A DNA stretch of 64,000 bases from Candidatus Pelagibacter sp. (lineage in GTDB: Bacteria > Pseudomonadota > Alphaproteobacteria > Pelagibacterales > Pelagibacteraceae), in assembly GCA_028222445.1 (NCBI GenBank), contig JAOISU010000003.1, positions 14,366 to 78,365 of the forward strand, in the 5' to 3' direction. The notes under the pieces are model-generated. The model was not told where the DNA came from. It did not search any database and saw nothing but the letters and a program-made list of their open reading frames with translations. This document shows positions 42,622-51,979 of this stretch, piece after piece; the first letter of the stretch is position 1; every line of letters begins with the position of its first letter. Both the position numbers and the translations under genes were made by a program.

Positions 42622-43488
42622 ATGTCATCGTTAAAAGAAGAAGAATTAACAAGCATCCTACCCAAAGACGGCCCAACAGTTAAAGAGGTAAAAAAATATT
42701 TAGAAAAGTATAATGATGAATTTATTGTCATTAAATGTGGGGGTAGTGTTTTAATTGATCCAAAATTATTTAAAATTTTTATTGAAGATGTTGCTGTTTT
42801 AAAAAAACTTGGTTTTAATCCCATAGTTATTCACGGTGGTGGAAAAAGGATAAACAACAAACTAGATGCGCTTAACATTAAAAGTGATTTTATTAATGGA
42901 CTAAGAGTTACAGATAAAAATACTATTAATATAGTTGAAGATGTATTGATTGAATTTAATAAAGAAATTGTCAATGCTTTAAAGGATCAATCTTGTGAAA
43001 CAAAAGGAATTACGTCAAAAGAATACAATATAATAACTGTAAAACCTGAAAGTGACAAATTAGGTTTTGTAGGTACTCCAACTCACATTAAAACTAATGT
43101 TTTAAAAGAAATTATTAAAGTTAATGAAGTGCCCATTGTTGCACCATTAGGGGTAGATGAAAACAATCAAACTTTTAATATAAATGCCGATACCGCTGCA
43201 GGATCAATAGCAATTGAGTTAAAAGCTAGAAGATTAATGATTATCAGTGATGTAGAGGGCGTATTAGACAGTGAAAAAAAACTAATCCCTGAAATTAATT
43301 CTAAAAAAGCTAATGAATTAATTAATCAAAAAGTAATTTCTGGTGGAATGATACCTAAAATTAAGAATTGTCTAGATGTTGCCAGTAAAGGAGTTAAGGC
43401 AGTTGTAATAATTGATGGAAGAAAAAATCACTCACTCCTTTTTGAACTATTGTCTGATAAAGGTTCAGGAACTTTAATTAGAGAATGA
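42622..43488 (+). CDS. argB: Acetylglutamate kinase
   Basis: Second step of arginine synthesis. Starts directly after the yidC stop. The ATP/substrate blocks are VIKCGGSVLIDP, VIHGGGKRINNKL and INADTAAGSIAIEL, followed by ISDVEGVLD and SGGMIPKIKNCLDVASKG. The N-terminal helix of about 30 residues (MSSLKEEELTSILPKDGPTV) is that of the arginine-sensitive hexameric form, so feedback inhibition is expected. 288 residues. In many alphaproteobacteria the GTPase gene engB lies between yidC and argB; it is missing here. The end overlaps the HAD gene by four bases. Confidence 0.95.
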   Translation: MSSLKEEELTSILPKDGPTVKEVKKYLEKYNDEFIVIKCGGSVLIDPKLFKIFIEDVAVLKKLGFNPIVIHGGGKRINNKLDALNIKSDFINGLRVTDKNTINIVEDVLIEFNKEIVNALKDQSCETKGITSKEYNIITVKPESDKLGFVGTPTHIKTNVLKEIIKVNEVPIVAPLGVDENNQTFNINADTAAGSIAIELKARRLMIISDVEGVLDSEKKLIPEINSKKANELINQKVISGGMIPKIKNCLDVASKGVKAVVIIDGRKNHSLLFELLSDKGSGTLIRE

Positions 43489-44156
43489 AAAATTTAATTA
43501 ATACTAAATACTGGATATTCGACTTAGATAATACTTTGTATTCTGGACAAACAAAGGTTTTTTCTGAAGTTGATAAAAAAATGTCTTCTTTTATTTCAAA
43601 GAAATTTAATGTGGATTTAATTAAAGCAAAAGAAATTCAAAAAGAATACTTCTATGAATATGGAACAACATTATCAGGATTAATGACTCACGATAAAATT
43701 GATCCACATGAATTTCTGGAATTTGTTCATGACATTGATATTAGCTGGCTTCCTAAAGATAAGTTGCTGCGGGAAGAATTAATTAAAATTAAAGAAAAAA
43801 AATATATTTTTACTAATGGTTCTCATGCCCATGTTGAAAATGTAACTAAACAACTAGGTATAGATGGTTTGTTTGATGGAGCGTTTGATATTGTCGATGC
43901 TAATTTTATACCTAAACCAAAAATTGAACCTTATAAAAAAATAATTGAAAAATTTAATCTTGATCCAGCAAAATCAATATTAATCGAAGATATTGCTCAT
44001 AATTTAGAACAAGCTAAAAACTTGGGAATGAAAACTTGCTGGCTTGAGAATGATGAAGTATTTGCAAAAAAAGATGCGGATAAACCATATATTGATTATA
44101 AGATTAAGAACTTGCCTTCTTTTCTTCAAGAAATTAATGTATTAAAAGCACAATAA
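43485..44156 (+). CDS. HAD-family phosphatase (pyrimidine 5'-nucleotidase-like)
   Basis: Cytoplasmic HAD hydrolase of 223 residues. Motif I is WIFDLDNTLY with the nucleophile and acid aspartates, motif II is IFTNGS, motif III/IV is around KPKIEPYKKII and ILIEDIAHNLEQAK. The FDLDNTLY start and the inserted helical cap with YEYGTTLSGLM are those of the SDT1/pyrimidine 5'-nucleotidase branch common in alphaproteobacteria between argB and dapD. The exact substrate cannot be read. It overlaps argB by four bases. Confidence 0.88.
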   Translation: MKNLINTKYWIFDLDNTLYSGQTKVFSEVDKKMSSFISKKFNVDLIKAKEIQKEYFYEYGTTLSGLMTHDKIDPHEFLEFVHDIDISWLPKDKLLREELIKIKEKKYIFTNGSHAHVENVTKQLGIDGLFDGAFDIVDANFIPKPKIEPYKKIIEKFNLDPAKSILIEDIAHNLEQAKNLGMKTCWLENDEVFAKKDADKPYIDYKIKNLPSFLQEINVLKAQ

Positions 44157-44185
44157 AACTAACCTACTAACGATAAAATAAAACT

Positions 44186-45013
44186 ATGAAAGAATTTGAA
44201 AACATTATCAATACAGCTTGGGAAAATAAAGATTCCATAAATGGTCAATCTGATAAGTCTATATTAGATGCAATCAACCAAACGATTGAACTTGTTGATA
44301 GTGGTGAACTAAGAGTTGCTGAAAAAAAAGGTAATGAGTGGGTAGTCAATCAGTGGGTTAAAAAAACAATAATGTTAAGTTTTAGGACCCATGATATGGA
44401 CTCATTGAGTGGCCCATATAGCAGTTGGTATGACAAATCTCATTTACTAAAAGGTAAAACGTCAGGTTGGACAAAAGAAGATCATATAAAAGCTGGTTTT
44501 AGAATGGTTCCTAACTCACCTGTTAGAAAAGGTTCTTTTATTGGAAAGAATGCAGTGCTTATGCCTTGCTTTGTAAATATTGGAGCATATGTAGATGAAG
44601 GTACTATGGTGGATACTTGGGCTTCTGTAGGATCGTGTGCACAAATAGGAAAGAACTGTCACATATCAGGTGGTGCTGGAATTGGAGGTGTATTAGAACC
44701 AATGCAAGCTAACCCTACTATCATCGAAGATAATTGCTTTATTGGAGCTCGTTCAGAAATAGTTGAAGGGGTAATTGTTGGAGAAGGATCTGTATTATCT
44801 ATGGGTGTATTTATTGGTCAATCTACAAAAATTGTTTACCGAGAAACTGGTGAAGTAATCTATGGAAAAATTCCACCATACTCAGTAATAGTACCAGGCA
44901 GTATTCCAAGTAAAGATGGTAAAGGTCCTGCTTTATATTGTGCAGTAATTATTAAACAAGTTGATGAAAAAACTAGATCTAAAACCTCTATTAACGACTT
45001 ATTAAGAGACTAA
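44186..45013 (+). CDS. dapD: 2,3,4,5-tetrahydropyridine-2,6-dicarboxylate N-succinyltransferase
   Basis: Succinylates tetrahydrodipicolinate in lysine/diaminopimelate synthesis. 275 residues: an N-terminal helical region ([19 protein letters not shown]), then a left-handed beta-helix of hexapeptide repeats ([58 protein letters not shown]). The conserved [14 protein letters not shown] block is diagnostic. It is 29 bases from the HAD gene and its TAA abuts dapE, so this strain uses the succinylase route. Confidence 0.96.
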   Translation: MKEFENIINTAWENKDSINGQSDKSILDAINQTIELVDSGELRVAEKKGNEWVVNQWVKKTIMLSFRTHDMDSLSGPYSSWYDKSHLLKGKTSGWTKEDHIKAGFRMVPNSPVRKGSFIGKNAVLMPCFVNIGAYVDEGTMVDTWASVGSCAQIGKNCHISGGAGIGGVLEPMQANPTIIEDNCFIGARSEIVEGVIVGEGSVLSMGVFIGQSTKIVYRETGEVIYGKIPPYSVIVPGSIPSKDGKGPALYCAVIIKQVDEKTRSKTSINDLLRD

Positions 45014-46168
45014 ATGCCAAATTATAATGAAATTACATTAGCTAAAGAGCTAATAAGATTTCCAAGCATTACACCCATCGATGCTGGTGTAATGAAATTC
45101 TTAGCTAAAAAATTAACTGCTATTGGATTTAAATGTAAGATTTTAGAGTTTAAAGATAAAAATTCTAAACCGGTTAAAAACCTATATGCGAGATTAGGTA
45201 ATTCTCAACCAAACTTTATGTTTGCTGGTCACTTAGATGTTGTTCCTCCTGGAAATATGAAAGATTGGACGATTAAGCCTTTTAGTCCAGCTATTAAAAA
45301 AAATCATCTTATTGGTAGAGGTGCTAACGACATGAAAAGTGCAATAGCAAGCTGGGTTGTTGCTGTAAATAACTTTGTATCAAATAATAAAAAAATCAAT
45401 GGATCAATTAGTTTATTAATTACTGGTGATGAAGAAGGTGTTGCAATTAATGGTACTAAAAAAGTAGTTGATTACTTAAAAAAGAAAAAAGAAAAAATAG
45501 ATTTTTGTTTAGTTGGTGAGCCAACAAACCTCGATAAACTTGGTGAAATGATTAAAATTGGTAGAAGAGGAAGTATCAATGCTGAATTAACTATAATTGG
45601 AACTCAAGGTCATGTTGCATATCCTCATCGTGCTAAAAATCCATCGACTTCATTGATCAAAATACTAAATGAAATAAAAGAAATAAAATTTGATAAAGGA
45701 ACAAAAGACTTTCAGCCAACAAATTTAGAGGTAACTAAAATTAATATAAATAACACAGCTGATAATGTTATTCCAGGACTTGCAAGAGCTACCTTTAATA
45801 TAAGATTTAATAATAAACATACATCTTCTAGCTTAAAGAATAGATTAAATAAAATTTTCAAAAAAATTACTAAAAAGGATAAATCTAATTTTAAAGTAGA
45901 ATATCGTGTATCAGGTGAAGCTTTTTTAACTAAGCCCAATAAAACAACTTACATGATTCAAAATGTAATAAAAAAAATTACAAAAATTAAACCTCAATTG
46001 TCTACAACAGGTGGAACTTCAGATGCAAGATTTATTAGAAAAATTGCTCCATGTTTAGAATTTGGTTTAGTAGGTAAAACAATGCACAAAGTAGATGAGG
46101 CAGTATCTATTTCAGACTTAAAAAAGTTAACAAAGATATACTCTGAAATTCTTAAAAATTACTTTTAA
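45014..46168 (+). CDS. dapE: Succinyl-diaminopimelate desuccinylase
   Basis: Di-zinc hydrolase that releases L,L-diaminopimelate. Metal ligands appear in AGHLDVVPPG, GRGANDMKSAIA, TGDEEGVAINGTKK with the catalytic Glu-Glu, CLVGEPTNLD and TTGGTSDARFI. It shows IGRRGSINAELTIIGTQGHVAYP in the lid/dimerisation domain. 384 residues, full length. Start abuts dapD; its stop overlaps the next small gene by one base. Confidence 0.96.
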   Translation: MPNYNEITLAKELIRFPSITPIDAGVMKFLAKKLTAIGFKCKILEFKDKNSKPVKNLYARLGNSQPNFMFAGHLDVVPPGNMKDWTIKPFSPAIKKNHLIGRGANDMKSAIASWVVAVNNFVSNNKKINGSISLLITGDEEGVAINGTKKVVDYLKKKKEKIDFCLVGEPTNLDKLGEMIKIGRRGSINAELTIIGTQGHVAYPHRAKNPSTSLIKILNEIKEIKFDKGTKDFQPTNLEVTKININNTADNVIPGLARATFNIRFNNKHTSSSLKNRLNKIFKKITKKDKSNFKVEYRVSGEAFLTKPNKTTYMIQNVIKKITKIKPQLSTTGGTSDARFIRKIAPCLEFGLVGKTMHKVDEAVSISDLKKLTKIYSEILKNYF

Positions 46169-46362
46169 TGATTTGTATTAAAACAGATATTCCTAAAGAA
46201 CTGAATGATATTGATGATGAATTAAAAGCTATTTATCACTCTAAAGATACAGTTTGTTTTTTTGTTTTTAAGAATAGAGAGCAACGTAATGAGTTTGTAG
46301 AAAGAACTAAAGGAATGCCAAAAGTAGAACGAGAAACTATTTATCAAGAATATCTATCTTAA
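46168..46362 (+). CDS. Small conserved-looking protein of unknown function
   Basis: 64 residues without signal peptide or membrane helix: MICIKTDIPKELNDIDDELK, then a beta-like TVCFFVFKNREQRNEF and a charged end. It shares one base with the dapE stop (TAATG) and its stop abuts the HDAC-family gene, so it is embedded in the operon. I do not recognise a family; the FFVFKNREQRNEFV pattern suggests a compact alpha/beta fold. Confidence 0.7.
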   Translation: MICIKTDIPKELNDIDDELKAIYHSKDTVCFFVFKNREQRNEFVERTKGMPKVERETIYQEYLS

Positions 46363-47292
46363 ATGAAAACTGGTTTAATAACCTCTGATACTTATCAAAA
46401 TCACAATACAGGTGACGGTCATCCAGAGAAAATTGATAGAGTTACAGTAATTATCGATAACTTTAAAAAGTTAGATAATAAAGATTTAATATGGAAAAAA
46501 CCTTCAAAATTTGACCGGTCACTTTTAGAAATAACTCACAATTCTGATTATATAAATTTTGTAGAAAAATCTTTTCCTGAAAAAGGATTATCTTTTTTAG
46601 ATGGAGACACAATTGTCTCTCCAGGAAGTAAAGATGCCACATCAGATGCCGTAGGTTCAATTATTACAGCTATTGATGGTGTGCAAAATAAAGATTTTAA
46701 AAACGCTTTTTGCGCCGTTAGACCTCCAGGTCATCATGCAGAGAAAAATAAAGCTATGGGTTTTTGTATCTATAACAATGTAGCTGTTGGAGCTAATTAT
46801 CTCATAAATAAATACAAACTTAATAAAATAGCAATTATTGATTTTGATGTGCATCATGGAAACGGCACTCAAGATATTTTTTATGACAATGAAAAAGTTC
46901 TATATATTTCTACTCATCAATACCCCTATTATCCAGGATCGGGTACTAATGATGAAAAAGGAAAACACAACAACATATTAAATATTCCTTTGCCAGCAGG
47001 AACAACATCAGAAGAATATTTAAATGCCTATGAATCTGTTCTTAATAAAATTAAAGAATTTAAACCTGAATTCATCTTGCTTTCTGCGGGGTTTGATGCC
47101 CATAAAGATGATCCATTGGCACAACTTCAATTAGAGTCAAAAGACTTTTATAACATTACCAAAAGAACATTGGAGCTATCAAAACAATATTGTGATGGAA
47201 AAGTAGTGTCAATTTTAGAAGGTGGATACGATCTACTAGCACTTCAAGAAAGTACTGAGATGCATGTAAAAGCTTTACTAGAATTTAATTGA
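46363..47292 (+). CDS. Histone deacetylase-family amidohydrolase (AcuC/acetylpolyamine type)
   Basis: Zinc-dependent deacetylase of 309 residues. It has the active-site RPPGHHAEKNKAMGFCIYNN (two histidines), zinc ligands in IDFDVHHGNGTQDIF and LSAGFDAHKDDPLAQL, and EGGYDLLAL near the end. Bacterial members act on acetylated polyamines, acetoin-utilisation proteins or protein lysines; the sequence alone does not decide. It follows the dapE-small gene pair directly and precedes a SET-domain gene by 31 bases. Confidence 0.93.
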   Translation: MKTGLITSDTYQNHNTGDGHPEKIDRVTVIIDNFKKLDNKDLIWKKPSKFDRSLLEITHNSDYINFVEKSFPEKGLSFLDGDTIVSPGSKDATSDAVGSIITAIDGVQNKDFKNAFCAVRPPGHHAEKNKAMGFCIYNNVAVGANYLINKYKLNKIAIIDFDVHHGNGTQDIFYDNEKVLYISTHQYPYYPGSGTNDEKGKHNNILNIPLPAGTTSEEYLNAYESVLNKIKEFKPEFILLSAGFDAHKDDPLAQLQLESKDFYNITKRTLELSKQYCDGKVVSILEGGYDLLALQESTEMHVKALLEFN

Positions 47293-47323
47293 TAATTTCT
47301 TAATACACATTAAAGAACTCACA

Positions 47324-47803
47324 ATGAAACTTTACAAAATTAAAAAATCTAACATCGATAAAAAAGGTCATGGGCTATATGCTACAAAAGACATCAAAGA
47401 AGGCACTAGAATTATTGATTATGTTGGCAAAATTATTACTAAGAAAGAAACAGAAGAATCACAAAAGTTTGATAATGCAAAGCCCATCTATTTGTTTAAT
47501 TTAAATAAAAAATACGACTTAGATGGAGATGTTTCTTGGAATACCGCACGTTTAATAAATCACTCTTGCTCTAATAATTGTGATTATAACGGGACAGGTT
47601 TAAAGTTATGGGTAGTTGCTATAAGAGATATTAAAAAAGGTGAAGAAATTACAGCTGATTATGGTTTTGGCTATGATGAAGATTACAAACAATTTCCATG
47701 CAAATGTAAGTCAAAAAATTGTTGTGGCTATATTGTTCGAGCAGAGTCTAGATGGAGAATTAATAAAAAATTTAGCATTGGCCGACAAAAAACTAGTAAA
47801 TAA
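47324..47803 (+). CDS. SET-domain lysine methyltransferase-like protein
   Basis: 159 residues. The SET fold is complete: SAM-binding KGHGLYATKDIKEG, the knot pieces RLINHSCSNNCDYN (NHSC motif) and GEEITADYGFGYD with the catalytic tyrosine; then a cysteine-rich post-SET end (CKCKSKNCCGYI). Such proteins methylate lysines in eukaryotic chromatin and a few bacterial proteins; the bacterial target is unknown. It comes 31 bases after the HDAC-family gene on the same strand and overlaps the end of convergent truA by 11 bases. Confidence 0.92.
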   Translation: MKLYKIKKSNIDKKGHGLYATKDIKEGTRIIDYVGKIITKKETEESQKFDNAKPIYLFNLNKKYDLDGDVSWNTARLINHSCSNNCDYNGTGLKLWVVAIRDIKKGEEITADYGFGYDEDYKQFPCKCKSKNCCGYIVRAESRWRINKKFSIGRQKTSK

Positions 47804-48533
47804 CTTTTTCTAAAAATAATCCCTCAGCAGGTGCTGGTGGTGCACAAAGAATTCTTTTTTTTGATTTAATAACAAATTCAAATTTTTTTAAATTCCATTT
47901 ATTTTCAGCTAAGTATTTTAAACTACCTACCATTGATCGTACTTGTTGTTGTAAAAATGATTGTGATTTAAATTGTAATTCAATTCTTCCACCATTTGAT
48001 TTAATCAAAACAGATTCCATAGTTTTAATTGGACTTTTTGCATTACAGCTTGATGCTCTAAAAGTAGAAAAGTCTTTAGTGCCTAAAAGTTTTTTTGCTC
48101 CTTTTTTCATTAACTCAATATCTAATTTTTTTATTATGTGCCAACCTCTTTCTTTTTCAAGAGAAGGCTTACTTAATCTATTAAAAATTATATATTTATA
48201 AATTCTTTGTTTGGCTGAATGTCTTGCATGAAATTTTAGAGTTCTTTTTTTAATTTTTAAAATAGAAATACCTTTATCATTTATAAAATGATTAATTGAT
48301 TTTAATAACTTATCTAAATTTTGAATTTCTTTTTTGCAGTCAAAATGAGCTGACTGCTCTATCGCATGAACGCCTGCGTCTGTTCTTCCAGATCCTATCA
48401 AAACTACTTTTTCTTTTAAAAGTTTTGATAATTTGATTTGTATTTCTTTTTGAATTGATTTTCCTTTAGATTGTATTTGCCAACCAACAAAACTTGTTCC
48501 TATATACTCTATCAAAATTTGATATCTAAACAT
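47793..48533 (-). CDS. truA: tRNA pseudouridine(38-40) synthase
   Basis: Modifies the anticodon stem of tRNAs. The catalytic aspartate is in GSGRTDAGVHA, with FVGWQIQ at the N-terminus and the C-terminal SFLQQQVRSMVGSL. There are 246 residues. It is last in a def-fmt-truA unit and overlaps fmt by eight bases. Confidence 0.96.
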   Translation of the reverse strand: MFRYQILIEYIGTSFVGWQIQSKGKSIQKEIQIKLSKLLKEKVVLIGSGRTDAGVHAIEQSAHFDCKKEIQNLDKLLKSINHFINDKGISILKIKKRTLKFHARHSAKQRIYKYIIFNRLSKPSLEKERGWHIIKKLDIELMKKGAKKLLGTKDFSTFRASSCNAKSPIKTMESVLIKSNGGRIELQFKSQSFLQQQVRSMVGSLKYLAENKWNLKKFEFVIKSKKRILCAPPAPAEGLFLEKVIY

Positions 48534-49458
48534 TTGTTAATCTTGAGCCTTTTATTATTTGAGAACCAAGAACAAATTCATTAATATTTTGAGGCTTTTT
48601 TCCTTGTCTTTGAATTTCAATAACTTTTATAGATTTTTGATCTCCACAGCTAATTTCTAAGTCACTAGTCATTACTTCACCTATCTCACCACTTTTAGTG
48701 CCTAATTCTGCTTTTAAAATTTTATATCTTTCTTTTTTAAAAATAAAAAAAGCCCCAGGGCTTGGGTATAATCCGTTTATTTTACCAATTATATTTTCTG
48801 CATTATCACTCCATTTTATTTCACCCTCAGATTTTTTAATTTTAGATGCATAGGTTGCATTGTTATGATCTTGCTCTTTAAATCTTACAGTATCATCAAA
48901 TATACCATCAATATTTTCTGATATTTTTTCTGAGGCTAAAATTGAAAGTTTTGTTGATATAGTTTCTGCATTGTCATTTTTTTTAATATCTATTTTATAT
49001 GAATTACAAACAGGTCCAGTATCAAGTTTTTCTCCAATTTTCATAATGCTAATACCTGTTTCTTTTTCTAAATTTATAATTGACCTTTGAATAGGGGCAG
49101 CTCCTCTCCACTTTGGTAATAATGATGCATGTATATTAATAAAACCTTTTTTGGATAAATTTAAAAAATCATTAGGAATAATTTGTCCATATGCAACTAC
49201 TATAACTAGATCAACATCTAATTTTTTAAAAAAATTAAATTCTTCATTATTACCTTTTAAAATTCCAGGGGTCCTACATTCAATATTTAATTCCTCTGAG
49301 ATAACGTGTATTGGTGATTTATTGTATCTTTGCCCTCTTTGTGATTTTTGTGGTGGCTGCGTATAAGTTGCAGATATCAAATATTTTTTTTTATGAAGTG
49401 CTTTAAGTATAGGTACAGCAAAAGATGGCGTACCCATAAAGACAATCTTCCTTGTCAT
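48526..49458 (-). CDS. fmt: Methionyl-tRNA formyltransferase
   Basis: Formylates initiator Met-tRNA. Visible: GTPSFAVPILKAL at the start, VAYGQIIP, the catalytic block INIHASLLPKWRGAAPIQ and DTGPVC. A C-terminal OB-like domain follows from about residue 205. There are 310 residues. def lies upstream with two bases between, and truA overlaps by eight. Confidence 0.96.
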   Translation of the reverse strand: MTRKIVFMGTPSFAVPILKALHKKKYLISATYTQPPQKSQRGQRYNKSPIHVISEELNIECRTPGILKGNNEEFNFFKKLDVDLVIVVAYGQIIPNDFLNLSKKGFINIHASLLPKWRGAAPIQRSIINLEKETGISIMKIGEKLDTGPVCNSYKIDIKKNDNAETISTKLSILASEKISENIDGIFDDTVRFKEQDHNNATYASKIKKSEGEIKWSDNAENIIGKINGLYPSPGAFFIFKKERYKILKAELGTKSGEIGEVMTSDLEISCGDQKSIKVIEIQRQGKKPQNINEFVLGSQIIKGSRLTNV

Positions 49459-49460
49459 TA

Positions 49461-49979
49461 CTAAACAATAATTCTTTTAGATTTAAATTTAGAAAGTTTT
49501 TTTATAATCATTGATTTTTTGAGTTTTGATAAATAGTCTATAAATAAAATACCCTCTAAATGATCAATTTCGTGTTGAATACATGTTGCTAATAAACCCT
49601 CTGCTTTTAATATTTGTTTTTTTCCATAATAATCCAAATATTCAACCTCACACGTTTTTGGTCTTTCTATTTCTGCAAATTGATCTGGTACTGATAAGCA
49701 TCCCTCTTCATATCTAGATTTATTTTCATTTTTATTTTTTATAACTGGGTTTACAAAATACAGTGGCTCTTTTTTATTTTCATCTCTACTAATATCCATA
49801 ACAATAATTCTTTTAGGAATACCAATTTGAATAGCCGCCAAGCCTATTCCAGGTGCTGCATACATTGTATCAAGCATATCATCCATTAGCTTTCTTTCTT
49901 CATCACCCACCTTTTCAACAGGCTTTGAAATTTGCCTTAAAAATTTATTTGGTTCTGTCAAGATTTGTTTAACTGCCAT
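49461..49979 (-). CDS. def: Peptide deformylase
   Basis: Metalloenzyme that removes the N-formyl group from new proteins. The three motifs are GIGLAAIQIG, EGCLSVPDQ (metal cysteine) and QHEIDHLEGILFID (two metal histidines and catalytic glutamate). 172 residues. It heads def-fmt-truA, 26 bases after the 587-residue exported-protein gene. Confidence 0.97.
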   Translation of the reverse strand: MAVKQILTEPNKFLRQISKPVEKVGDEERKLMDDMLDTMYAAPGIGLAAIQIGIPKRIIVMDISRDENKKEPLYFVNPVIKNKNENKSRYEEGCLSVPDQFAEIERPKTCEVEYLDYYGKKQILKAEGLLATCIQHEIDHLEGILFIDYLSKLKKSMIIKKLSKFKSKRIIV

Positions 49980-50005
49980 AATTATCTATTATTTTAGTAT
50001 AATTT

Positions 50006-51769
50006 TTAAACTTTTAAAGGAAGAACTTTAAGCAGAATCTTATTTCTTATTGGATCAATATCTAGCTGGTTAAGAGCGCTAATTATAAAATATAATGTAT
50101 CATCATCAATATTTTTTAGTTCATCTCGTCCAATAACTTCAATAACTCTAAGTATTGTTGCTGCCATATCTCCACTATTTATAAATATTTGAATATCTGA
50201 TGGCATTTCATAGTCATTGGGTTCATATAAAGTATTAAATTTATCAAGAACTTTTACTCCATCAGACTTTAAAGACTCAATTAAAATAATATCTTTTTTT
50301 GAGAAAAAATATTTTTTATCTTTTTTAATTTTTTTTAATAAATTGTTTACATCTTTGTTAATATCACTTAAGCCATTTTCTAATATAAAATGATTAATCA
50401 ATTTTGATTGATGTAAAATTTTATTATTTATTTTAATATTAGTTAATTTATTTTCTTTTTTACCAATATAATTTTGATAAAAAGTTGTGTAATTAGATGG
50501 GACTTCTTGTTCATCAATATCACTTAAAAGGTTTCTTAATTCATCAGAAAATGCATCTTTTATTTCATCGATTTTAAACGAGTTTTTTAGTGCATTCATT
50601 AGCTCAAGTTTTTTTTCTATATTTGTTGTAATCAAAATTCCTTGATAAATTAAAGCCCTAGCCTCAATAGCAGGGAGTACTTTTGTAGATTCTTTAATGT
50701 TGAGTAGTTGATTTATGGTGAATTGGAATCTCTTATAAAGTTCAAATAATTCTTTTTCTGAATAATTGCCATCATGAGTGGCCTTTTCAATATTTGCAAT
50801 TTTATCTAATTCATTAATTTCAATATCATTAATTTTATATAAAAGGTTTGATGTCGACAAATATCGCCATATTTCTTTTGCTGTTGAGTTTTTAGGTTCA
50901 AATTTAAAATCTGGGTTAGTTATATGAGATAAATGAAAATTTAAAATTGTATTTTCTGATATTTCTGTATCAGGTTCGTTGGTATAACCCATCAAATAAT
51001 TAATTTTTTTTTCAAAAAACTTATCATTAAAATTATTAAGTTCTTTTTTTAAATCTATCAGTAGTTGAGCTTCTTCTTTTTTGTTATTATGGATAAGGCA
51101 ATAAATATTAAATTTAGATAAATAAACATCTTCTATGGAATCTTTAATTTCAGAAAATATTTCACAAGCTTTTTTAACATTTGATTCAGACAAATAATAA
51201 TCAACTAAATATTTAGTTAATTTTGGATTCTCATTGATAATTTGATTTTTTAATAGATAACTTTCAATTAATTGATAATTTGATTTTTTAATAAGCCAGT
51301 TAGACTTTATTTCTAAAAACTGTTCTTCTGTAATATTTTGTTTGGGATAATATGCATTGGTCAAAAGTAAAATATCCATTATTTCTGAAGCATCTTGAGA
51401 TAAATTGAGTTTATCTATGCGCTTAAAAATATTTAAAATTTGATCACCATTAGAATTAGACCACATATTTATATCTAGCCCATTTTCTTCTGGGTCATAT
51501 AAGCCTACTAATTTTACCTCTTTTGAGACTAAAGTTTGTGATTGCTCTATACTTAACTCACTATTACTTTGAGATTGCATTTCATAAATACTGTTCTGAG
51601 GAATTTCTTTGTCATCATCATTTTTGGTATTTAAGACTTTATTGGTATTGCTCTTTTCTTCTATACTCCAGATATCAATAGGTTCTTGTGATTGAACATT
51701 AAGACTTATAAAAAAGAAAAACAGAAAAATTATAAAACATTTTTTATTTAACAATTTTAAGTTTTTCAT
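50006..51769 (-). CDS. Large exported protein of unknown function, probably helical-repeat
   Basis: 587 residues from ATG 51769, whose signal peptide (MKNLKLLNKKCFIIFLFFFF then ISLNVQSQ) is better formed than from the upstream codon at 51790. After a low-complexity acidic Asn/Ser segment, the block VKLVGLYDPEENGLDINMWS resembles the start of exported alphaproteobacterial proteins I recall with a LYGL-(D/E)P-x-GGL-x-DLW pattern, but I cannot verify it. The remainder is rich in paired helices (for example YLVDYYLSESNVKKACEIFS), suggesting a TPR-like solenoid in the periplasm. It overlaps the preceding one-helix membrane gene by 26 bases. Confidence 0.7.
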   Translation of the reverse strand: MKNLKLLNKKCFIIFLFFFFISLNVQSQEPIDIWSIEEKSNTNKVLNTKNDDDKEIPQNSIYEMQSQSNSELSIEQSQTLVSKEVKLVGLYDPEENGLDINMWSNSNGDQILNIFKRIDKLNLSQDASEIMDILLLTNAYYPKQNITEEQFLEIKSNWLIKKSNYQLIESYLLKNQIINENPKLTKYLVDYYLSESNVKKACEIFSEIKDSIEDVYLSKFNIYCLIHNNKKEEAQLLIDLKKELNNFNDKFFEKKINYLMGYTNEPDTEISENTILNFHLSHITNPDFKFEPKNSTAKEIWRYLSTSNLLYKINDIEINELDKIANIEKATHDGNYSEKELFELYKRFQFTINQLLNIKESTKVLPAIEARALIYQGILITTNIEKKLELMNALKNSFKIDEIKDAFSDELRNLLSDIDEQEVPSNYTTFYQNYIGKKENKLTNIKINNKILHQSKLINHFILENGLSDINKDVNNLLKKIKKDKKYFFSKKDIILIESLKSDGVKVLDKFNTLYEPNDYEMPSDIQIFINSGDMAATILRVIEVIGRDELKNIDDDTLYFIISALNQLDIDPIRNKILLKVLPLKV

Positions 51770-51920
51770 TTGAGATAATTTTTTCAACATCTTTGTTGGG
51801 ATATGGGACTTCTATTTTTCCTAAAAACATTGTGGCAACTACAACAACAACTAAAATCAATAATACTTTAATTATTAGACCTCTAGTTCTGCTGCTACTT
51901 GTATTTTTTGTAAATTGCAT
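51744..51920 (-). CDS. Single-pass membrane protein of unknown function
   Basis: 58 residues from ATG 51920 (MQFTKNTSSSRTRGLIIKVL); the open frame to 51941 is less likely. One hydrophobic helix (IIKVLLILVVVVVATMFLGKI, about residues 16-36) with a basic cytoplasmic side and a short lysine-containing outer tail (VPYPNKDVEKIISNEKLKIVK). Its end overlaps the exported-protein gene, so both are probably made together. It lies 59 bases from divergent aroK. Confidence 0.68.
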   Translation of the reverse strand: MQFTKNTSSSRTRGLIIKVLLILVVVVVATMFLGKIEVPYPNKDVEKIISNEKLKIVK

Positions 51921-51979
51921 ATAATCTTTTATTAATTTCAAATTAAGACATATTTGTGTTTTTTCAATAAAGAAAGCTT

